NCBI GenBank assembly: GCA_027482505.1
Contig: JAIXVY010000194.1
Coordinates: forward strand, 1-42,931
Length of the DNA stretch: 42,931 bases
Direction of reading: 5' to 3'
Origin: Opitutaceae bacterium
GTDB lineage: Bacteria > Verrucomicrobiota > Verrucomicrobiia > Opitutales > Opitutaceae
Each line of letters starts with the position of its first letter. Positions within the stretch are counted from its first letter, which is position 1. Below the pieces are notes generated by a model that worked only from the letters and a program-made list of their open reading frames with translations, did not search any database and was not told the DNA's origin. Below are positions 37,160 to 42,931 of the stretch, one piece after another. The translations under genes were made by a program, and so were the position numbers.

Positions 37160-38512
37160 TCAGGGCGCGACCCGGAAAAGCCGCGCGCCGTGCGCGGCCA
37201 CCTCGGCGACCAGCGCGCCCGTCGCGGGCGCCAGATCGCGGCGGGCCCAGAGGTCGCGCACGCGGGCGGCCTTGGCGAAGCCCAGGTCGGCGAGGGCGAC
37301 GGAGACCTCGGCCGGCGCGCCGTCGCGGGTGTTGAACAGGGCGACGTATTTTTCGCCCGCGGCCGGGGCGTCGGCCACCCAGGCGACGAGGCCGTCGTCG
37401 GTGCGGAAGAGCTGGCGGTTGTTGGCGCTGCGCTGGTTGACGGCGAGCACCTCGTCGTTGGTGAGCAGGGAAAGGGTGAACTCGTCCGTCCGCGTCATGT
37501 CGCCGCCGTGCATGAGCGGCGAGCGGGCGATGGACCAGAGCGTCATGACGGTGTATTGCTCGTCCCGCGTGAAGCGGGTGGGCTCGCCGAAACGGATAAG
37601 GCCGAAGGGGAGCATGTCGGCGTCGGGCCAGGCGCCGGGGAGCCGGTGCGGCGTCCAGTCGTGCAGGCGCTTGAACTGGGCGAGGAGCTGGGGCCAGGCG
37701 TCCCAGAAGTCGTCGCTGATGCGCCACATGTTGGCGTGCAGCCCGACGTGCTCGCCGCGGGCGAGGGGCGTCTCGCCCGGGGAGAGGCTGAAGACGATGG
37801 GCCGGCCGGTCTTGTCGATCGCGCGGCGGATGGCCTCGATCTCGGCGCGCTGCACCGCGTCGTAGGGCCGGCTGATGTCGTCGACCTTGATGAAGTCCAC
37901 GCCCCAGTCGGCGACGAGCCGGATGATCGAGTCGTAGTAGGCCTGGGCGCCGGGCTTGGACAGGTCGACGCCATACATATCCGGATTCCAACTACAGACG
38001 CTCGCGGTGTCGGCGATCTCGGAGGCGCGGCGGTCCGTGCCGAGCACGGGGGTGTCGAGCCGCACGGCCTGGCGCGGGATGCCCCGCATCATGTGGATGC
38101 CGAACTTGAGGCCCAGCGAATGGACGTAATCGGCGAGGGGCTTGAAGCCCCGGCCCTCGGCGGCGGAGGGGAACTTTTCCACGGCGGGGACGAGGCGGCC
38201 GTGGGCGTCCATCGCGAGGGCGGCGCCGGGCTTGTAGTCGTGTCCCTTCGCGGAGGGTTCATACCACTGGATGTCCACGACGATGTATTGCCAGCCATGG
38301 GCCTTGAGCTTCGCGGCCATGAAGTCGGCCTGTTCCTTCGTCTGCTTTTCCGTGACGGTGGTGCCGAAGCAATCCCAGCTGTTCCATCCCATGGGCGGGG
38401 TGGGGGCCCAGGCGTGAAAGTCGGCGGGAGCGGGCGCGGAGTCGGCGGCGCGCAGGGCGCCGGAGGCGAGCAGGGCGGACATGGCGAGGAGGCTAAGGGG
38501 GTGGAGTTTCAA
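37160..38512 (-). CDS. GH27-type alpha-galactosidase-like glycoside hydrolase
   Basis: The 450-residue protein has a signal peptide (about 1-23) and the GH27 pattern TPPMGWNSWDCFG. The probable nucleophile is D211 in FIKVDDI and the probable acid/base is D297 in WPDADML. A C-terminal beta-sandwich ends LFRVAP. GH27 enzymes cleave terminal alpha-galactosides or alpha-N-acetylgalactosaminides. It would act in the periplasm. The divergent AraC gene upstream probably regulates it. Confidence 0.87.
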   Translation of the reverse strand: MKLHPLSLLAMSALLASGALRAADSAPAPADFHAWAPTPPMGWNSWDCFGTTVTEKQTKEQADFMAAKLKAHGWQYIVVDIQWYEPSAKGHDYKPGAALAMDAHGRLVPAVEKFPSAAEGRGFKPLADYVHSLGLKFGIHMMRGIPRQAVRLDTPVLGTDRRASEIADTASVCSWNPDMYGVDLSKPGAQAYYDSIIRLVADWGVDFIKVDDISRPYDAVQRAEIEAIRRAIDKTGRPIVFSLSPGETPLARGEHVGLHANMWRISDDFWDAWPQLLAQFKRLHDWTPHRLPGAWPDADMLPFGLIRFGEPTRFTRDEQYTVMTLWSIARSPLMHGGDMTRTDEFTLSLLTNDEVLAVNQRSANNRQLFRTDDGLVAWVADAPAAGEKYVALFNTRDGAPAEVSVALADLGFAKAARVRDLWARRDLAPATGALVAEVAAHGARLFRVAP

Positions 38513-38588
38513 GGGACGGATAAGCCTCCATCCTAGCGCACGCGGCTAAGTCTGGAAATCGTCTGGGTGGTCCGCATAGGGTTTATTT

Positions 38589-39461
38589 GTGACAAACTTG
38601 GAAGCCGAGCTAAGGCGCGCCTACGAACGCCGCAGGGTGCGCTACCCCGCGAACGAGGGAAACGGTGCGGTCTGGGTGGGCTTGGAGACCCGGCAGCCTG
38701 GAGAAAGGTATTTTTGGGACGGTCTCGCGCGTCCGGTGGGCTCGCGTCACGGACGAGAGGCGGTCATTCAGTGCACCCTGTCCGGCGAGGGGCGTTACGC
38801 GGCCGGCGGAAGAGAGTGGCGGGTCCCGCCGGGGTCGGCGTTTTTCGCCATCGTGCCGTCGGCGCACCGCTACTGGATGCCGGAGAAGGCGCCGGAGCCC
38901 TGGACCTATTTTTGGATGATCGTGGAGCATCCCTACGTGGTGTCTCGCCTGACGGCGCTGGTCGAACGGCGGGGAGCCGTGGTGAAGATGACGGACGATG
39001 CGCGCGCGGCGACGGCGGCGCTTTTCAAGGCGACCTGCTTGGGACGCCATCCGAACGATCTGGAACAGGAGGCGGCCTTGTTGGATTGGTGGCTGGCGCA
39101 GGAGCGGGCGGCGTGCCGGGAGGACGAATCCCCGGGAGCGCGGCTGGCGGCCGAGGTCGATGCCTTCGCCCGCGCGCGACTGGCGCGGCCCTTCGGAGTG
39201 GAGGAGCTGGCGGCGCGATGGCGCATGAGCCGGAGCCAGTTCACCCATCATTTCCGAAGGCTCACGGGAGGCTCGCCGGCCGCCCGCGTGCTCGCGGTGC
39301 GCTTGGCGGAGGTCAACCGCCGCCTGATCGAGTCCGACGAGACCCTGGCGCGGATTGCGAAAGCCTGCGGCTTCGCCGACGCGAATCACCTCGGGAAGGT
39401 TTTCAAGCGGGAACGCGGACTGACTCCCGGGGAGTTCCGGCGCAGCCGTCGGCCGGATTGA
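38589..39461 (+). CDS. AraC family transcription regulator
   Basis: The 290-residue protein has a cupin-like N-terminal domain (GEGRYAAGGREWRVPPGSAFF) and a C-terminal double helix-turn-helix: FGVEELAARWRMSRSQFTHHFRRLTG and ETLARIAKACGFADANHLGKVFKRERGLTPGEFR. It is divergent from the GH27-type gene with a 76-bp shared control region, which suggests it regulates that gene. Confidence 0.9.
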   Translation: MTNLEAELRRAYERRRVRYPANEGNGAVWVGLETRQPGERYFWDGLARPVGSRHGREAVIQCTLSGEGRYAAGGREWRVPPGSAFFAIVPSAHRYWMPEKAPEPWTYFWMIVEHPYVVSRLTALVERRGAVVKMTDDARAATAALFKATCLGRHPNDLEQEAALLDWWLAQERAACREDESPGARLAAEVDAFARARLARPFGVEELAARWRMSRSQFTHHFRRLTGGSPAARVLAVRLAEVNRRLIESDETLARIAKACGFADANHLGKVFKRERGLTPGEFRRSRRPD

Positions 39462-39491
39462 CGGGCCGCGCACGGCGCGTGGTCGCTTCGC

Positions 39492-40193
39492 TCAAAGACC
39501 GAGCTCGGCGGGCGCGAGCTCTCGGTATCTGCCGGGCGCGAGATCTCCGAGCGTCAGCGTTCCGAACGCGGTGCGGTGAAGGGTGAGCACGGTGGCGCCG
39601 CAGGCGGCGAACATGCGCCGCACCTGGTGATATTTGCCCTCGATGAGCGTGAGCTCCGCCTCGCGCGGGCCGACCAGGCGCAGCTCGGCGGGCGCGCAGG
39701 GTTCTTTTTCGCCGTCGAGCTGGATGGCGCCGGAGGCGAAGCGCGGGATAAGGTCGGGCGAGAGGTCGCGGTCGGTGGTGGCGCGGTAGATTTTCGGCAC
39801 CTTGTGCTTCGGCGAGGTGAGGCGGTGCACCAGCTCGGTGTGGTCGGTGAGCAGGATCAGGCCCGAGGTTTCCTTGTCGAGGCGGCCGACCGACGTGACG
39901 ACGGGGTTGCGCGCGCGCCAGCGGGCGGGGAGCAGATCGTAGATGAGCGGTCCTTCCGCGGGATCGTGCGAGCAGGTGAGGCCGAGCGGTTTGTTCACGA
40001 GCAAGAGCAGCCCGTCCGGGTGATCCAGCGGCTCGCCGTCCACGCGCACGGCGGCGGGGGAGGGTTTCACGCCGGGGTCGTCGGCGATTTTCCCACCTAC
40101 GACCACGCGGCCGGCCTTGAGCCAGGCGCGCACTTCGCGGCGCGAGCAGTAGCCGAGGTTGGCGAGCAGTTGGTCGAGGCGGCGGGCGGACAT
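39492..40193 (-). CDS. RsuA/RluB family pseudouridine synthase
   Basis: The 233-residue protein starts MSARRLDQLLANLGYCSRREV, an S4 RNA-binding domain. The catalytic motif GRLDKETSGL gives D106 as the active-site aspartate. LLLVNKPLGLTCSHD and KYHQVRRMFAACGATVLTLHRTAFG complete the RsuA family pattern. It makes pseudouridine in rRNA; 16S or 23S cannot be chosen from sequence alone. It faces away from the ABC exporter gene. Confidence 0.9.
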   Translation of the reverse strand: MSARRLDQLLANLGYCSRREVRAWLKAGRVVVGGKIADDPGVKPSPAAVRVDGEPLDHPDGLLLLVNKPLGLTCSHDPAEGPLIYDLLPARWRARNPVVTSVGRLDKETSGLILLTDHTELVHRLTSPKHKVPKIYRATTDRDLSPDLIPRFASGAIQLDGEKEPCAPAELRLVGPREAELTLIEGKYHQVRRMFAACGATVLTLHRTAFGTLTLGDLAPGRYRELAPAELGL

Positions 40194-40316
40194 TCCGCGA
40201 GGCTTGCCCGCATCGCGGCGTGGCACAAGACGGGCTTTTTGTTGCGACAGTTTGGTCCCGTTTCCACTCGCGCGCATCCCGCCTGATGCAAGATTAAGGC
40301 CCGCGCTTCGCACATC

Positions 40317-42092
40317 ATGGCCATCGCCGCCTCGTCCACCCAGCCCACTCCTTTTCAGCGCTTTCTCGTTCTCGTCCGCCCGCAGGCGGGCAAGATCGCG
40401 CTCGGCGTGCTGCTCATCCTGCTCGCGACCGCGGTCACGCTGCCCGCGCCGTGGATCCTGAAGCTGGTGATCGACGACGCGCTCCCGGCCAAGGACACGG
40501 CCAAGCTCGGCGTGCTGCTCGTCGTCTTCACCGCCCTCTTCATCGCCCGCGGCCTGCTTACGCTCTGGCGAAATCGCATCCTTCAATACGCCGCCATGCG
40601 CGTGACCTGCGATCTGCGCATCGCGCTCTTCCGCCACATGCAGTCGCTGTCGCTTCGCTACTTCGACGCCAACCAGACCGGCAAGGTGGTCAGCCGCGTG
40701 GCGCAGGACACGGGCGAACTCTACAACCTCACCAACGGTTTTCTGATCAACGTGATCGCCGACACCGTGACCGTCGTCGGCGTGTTGTGTTTCCTCTATT
40801 GGGTCGAGTGGCGTCTCGCTCTGGCCGTCACTTTCGTGCTGCCGCTTTTCGTCATCAACTACCTCTATAATCGCCGGAAAATGAAGCAGGAGGCGCGCGT
40901 CCACCGCGACAACTGGGACCAGGTCATCGGCTTTCTTCAGGAGCGGGTGGCGGCGGCCCGGGTGGTGAAATCCTTCGGCCGGGAAAGCGCCGAGGGCGAC
41001 GCCTTCGCCGGCGGCATCAACGCCGACTATTTCCACTATTCCCGGATCGTGATGCGCAACACGCGCCTCGGCGTCATCGCCGACGTGCTCGGTTCGGTGG
41101 GAGGGCTCATCGTGCTCGGTTTCGGCGGCTGGCTGGTGATCCGCGGCGACATGCAGGTCGGCACGCTGGTGGCCTTCAACGCCTACATCGTCTACGTCTT
41201 CCCGCCCATCGTGCGCTTCGTGGATCTGGCGGCGGTTTTGCAGCGCGCCAACACCTCGCTCGAAAACATCTTCGCCATCTTCGACACGCGTCCCGAGGTG
41301 GCCGACGACGCCGGCAAGCCCGCGCTGCCCGCGCCGGTCCGCGGCGAGGTCGACTTCGTGAACGTCAGCTTCGACTACGAGCTGGAGCCGCCCGGCCGCG
41401 GCCGCCCGCGCACGCTCACCGAGGTGAGCTTCCGCATTCCCGCCGGCAAGATGGTCGCGATCGTGGGCCCCAGCGGCTCGGGCAAAAGCACGCTCATCAA
41501 CCTGCTCGCCCGTTTCTACGACGTCGCCTCGGGCGAGGTGCGCGTCGACGGCCTCGACGTGCGTTCCGTCTCCATGGACTCGTTGCGCCGCCAGATCGGC
41601 ATCGTGCTCCAGGACAACATCCTCTTCTCCGGCACGCTGGAGGATAACATCAAATACAGCCGGCCCGACGCCACCCGCGAGCAGATCCTCGCCGCCGCCC
41701 GCGCCGCCAACGCCGACGAGTTTATCTCCCAGCTGCCCGACGGCTACTCCACCGTCGTCGGCGAACGCGGCTCCAAGCTCTCCGGCGGCCAGCGCCAGCG
41801 CGTCGCCATCGCCCGCGCCATCCTGAAGGACCCGCGCATTCTGATCTTCGACGAGGCCACCAGCGCCCTCGACACCCAGTCCGAGCGGCTCATCCAGCAG
41901 GCGATGGACCACTTGATGAAGGACCGCACCACCTTCGTCATCGCGCATCGTCTGAGCACCATCCAGCGCGCGGACATCATCCTCGTCATGGAGCAGGGTC
42001 GTCTCGTCGAGATGGGCCGCCACGACGAACTGGTGGGCCGCGGCGGGCTCTACTCGCGCCTCCACGCGCTCCAGTTTCAGGAGCCGGCCTGA
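40317..42092 (+). CDS. MsbA-like ABC exporter with fused membrane and ATPase domains
   Basis: The 591-residue protein has six membrane segments in the first 300 residues and one ATPase domain. Walker A is GPSGSGKST at 384-392, the signature is LSGGQRQRVAIARAIL and Walker B is ILIFDEATSALD, followed by the IAHRLSTI switch. Such half-transporters work as dimers and export lipids, peptides or drugs. Resemblance to MsbA lipid flippases is general only, so a gene symbol is not assigned. Confidence 0.92.
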   Translation: MAIAASSTQPTPFQRFLVLVRPQAGKIALGVLLILLATAVTLPAPWILKLVIDDALPAKDTAKLGVLLVVFTALFIARGLLTLWRNRILQYAAMRVTCDLRIALFRHMQSLSLRYFDANQTGKVVSRVAQDTGELYNLTNGFLINVIADTVTVVGVLCFLYWVEWRLALAVTFVLPLFVINYLYNRRKMKQEARVHRDNWDQVIGFLQERVAAARVVKSFGRESAEGDAFAGGINADYFHYSRIVMRNTRLGVIADVLGSVGGLIVLGFGGWLVIRGDMQVGTLVAFNAYIVYVFPPIVRFVDLAAVLQRANTSLENIFAIFDTRPEVADDAGKPALPAPVRGEVDFVNVSFDYELEPPGRGRPRTLTEVSFRIPAGKMVAIVGPSGSGKSTLINLLARFYDVASGEVRVDGLDVRSVSMDSLRRQIGIVLQDNILFSGTLEDNIKYSRPDATREQILAAARAANADEFISQLPDGYSTVVGERGSKLSGGQRQRVAIARAILKDPRILIFDEATSALDTQSERLIQQAMDHLMKDRTTFVIAHRLSTIQRADIILVMEQGRLVEMGRHDELVGRGGLYSRLHALQFQEPA

Positions 42093-42164
42093 GTCCGTCC
42101 GCGCGCCGCGCTTGCGCCCGCGCCCGCTCCGTGCGGAGTGTGGTCCGCGCTTTTCCTCCCGCCC

Positions 42165-42931
42165 ATGGCCGCCCCGGCAAAACCCTTCGTCTTCATCTGC
42201 GGCGCCGACGACTTTCTCGTCGGTCGGCTGGGGCGCGAGCATCACGAAAAGCTGGCCGCCGAGATCACCGACGAGTTCTCCCGCGAGACCATCGCCGGCT
42301 TCGCCAACAACGTCGACGAGGTCGAGGCCGCCATCGCCCGCTTTCGCGACAGCGTGCAAACCGTCTCCATGTTCGGCGGCCGCCGCCTCGTTTGGTTCAA
42401 GGACGTCAACTTCCTCGCCGACTCGCGCACCGGCAACACCGAGTCGGTCAAGACCGCCGTCGAGCACCTCCAGTCCGTCCTCGAGGCGGTCAATCCCGCC
42501 GAGGTCGCCGTGCTGATCACCGCCGCGCCGGTCGATCGTCGCAAAAGTTTCTACAAGTGGTGCGAGAAGACCGCCGACTTCACCTTCGTCGGCGCGGCCA
42601 GCGCCGAGGACGCCGCCGAGGCGCTCGCCCTCACCGCGCTGGCCGAGGCGAGATCGCTCGGGGTCGAGATCGAGCGCGACGCCCTCTCGCTCCTGCTCGC
42701 CCGCAGCGGGGCCAACACGCGTTTCCTCGTCAGCGAGGTCAACAAGCTCGCCGCCCATGCCGACGCGGGCAAAAAAATCACCGAGGCCGACGTCGAGGAT
42801 CTCACTCCGAACCTCGCCGAGGGCGATTTCTTCGAGGCCACCGAGCTTTTTTTCCGCGGCGATCTGCGCGGCACGCTGGCGGCCTTCGACCGGCATTTCT
42901 ACGCCGGCGAGAGCGCGCGGCCCCTGCTCAG
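42165..42931 (+). CDS. holA: DNA polymerase III delta subunit, N-terminal part
   Basis: The frame starts at the ATG at 42165 and runs off the window, giving about 255 residues. KPFVFICGADDFLVGR at the start, SMFGGRRLVWFKDV and the later RSGANTRFLVSEVNKLAAHA with EGDFFEATELFFRGD match HolA. The delta subunit is part of the clamp loader and opens the beta clamp. The C-terminal collar domain lies outside the window. Confidence 0.9.
   Translation, partial: MAAPAKPFVFICGADDFLVGRLGREHHEKLAAEITDEFSRETIAGFANNVDEVEAAIARFRDSVQTVSMFGGRRLVWFKDVNFLADSRTGNTESVKTAVEHLQSVLEAVNPAEVAVLITAAPVDRRKSFYKWCEKTADFTFVGAASAEDAAEALALTALAEARSLGVEIERDALSLLLARSGANTRFLVSEVNKLAAHADAGKKITEADVEDLTPNLAEGDFFEATELFFRGDLRGTLAAFDRHFYAGESARPLL

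Noticed and set aside
34608-37991. A 1,127-codon open frame on the minus strand
   Set aside because: It runs across the AraC, SpoU, TrmA and GH27 genes in a wrong frame and has an arginine- and proline-rich translation typical of GC-rich shadow frames.
39492-42896. A 1,134-codon open frame on the minus strand across the ABC exporter and holA
   Set aside because: Only its last 233 codons, from 40193, are the pseudouridine synthase. The rest is antisense to two well-supported genes and is open because of high GC at the third codon position.

Overview
The window is high-GC bacterial chromosome. The mix of a DUF1800/DUF1501 pair, a GH144-type glycoside hydrolase, a GH27-type enzyme, ThuA and Gfo/Idh/MocA proteins, and many short unclassified envelope proteins suggests a Verrucomicrobiota bacterium, most likely Opitutaceae. 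That placement rests on gene content and base composition only. Housekeeping anchors are dnaA, ligA, prmB, phoH, an RsuA-family synthase and holA.

Layout. (1) 1-4286, minus strand: a tightly coupled four-gene set of DUF5131 (three-Cys motif), TcmP, type III Mod and type III Res, with Res cut by the window edge. It looks like a restriction-modification island with two accessory genes. (2) 4340-18628: mostly housekeeping and envelope genes, including an M24 peptidase, DUF192 lipoprotein, DUF481 protein, phosphodiesterase, AEC transporter, TPR-like protein, rhomboid-like protein, prmB, metW-like gene, PIN-PhoH ATPase and dnaA. A 503-bp gene-free region precedes dnaA. (3) 18636-23280: a ParE/RelE-Phd toxin-antitoxin pair, a GH144-type hydrolase, ligA and a VanZ-like protein. 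(4) 23455-28327: a DUF1800-DUF1501 export pair followed by a small membrane-anchored protein. (5) 28368-32089: a compact 3.7-kb integrative element in the 3' end of a tRNA-Pro(GGG) gene. (6) 32243-39461: two sugar-related cassettes, each with a divergent AraC regulator, flanking two divergent RNA methyltransferase genes. (7) 39492-42931: an RsuA-family pseudouridine synthase, an MsbA-like ABC exporter and holA, which is cut by the window end.

The most interesting object is the 3,696-bp element. It is bounded by a 26-bp direct repeat that copies the tRNA T-loop-to-CCA end. It carries a HUH-type rolling-circle initiator, a ribbon-helix-helix-like protein, an excisionase-like HTH protein and a tyrosine integrase. 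It has no recognisable capsid, conjugation or cargo genes. The integrase reading frame crosses the att core, so excision would replace its 20-residue tRNA-antisense tail with 92 codons from the other end of the element. The insertion has also moved the tRNA gene about 3.7 kb away from its apparent intrinsic terminator.

Three intergenic repeats with short internal periods were also seen. One of them appears to supply GTG start codons to both genes that flank it.
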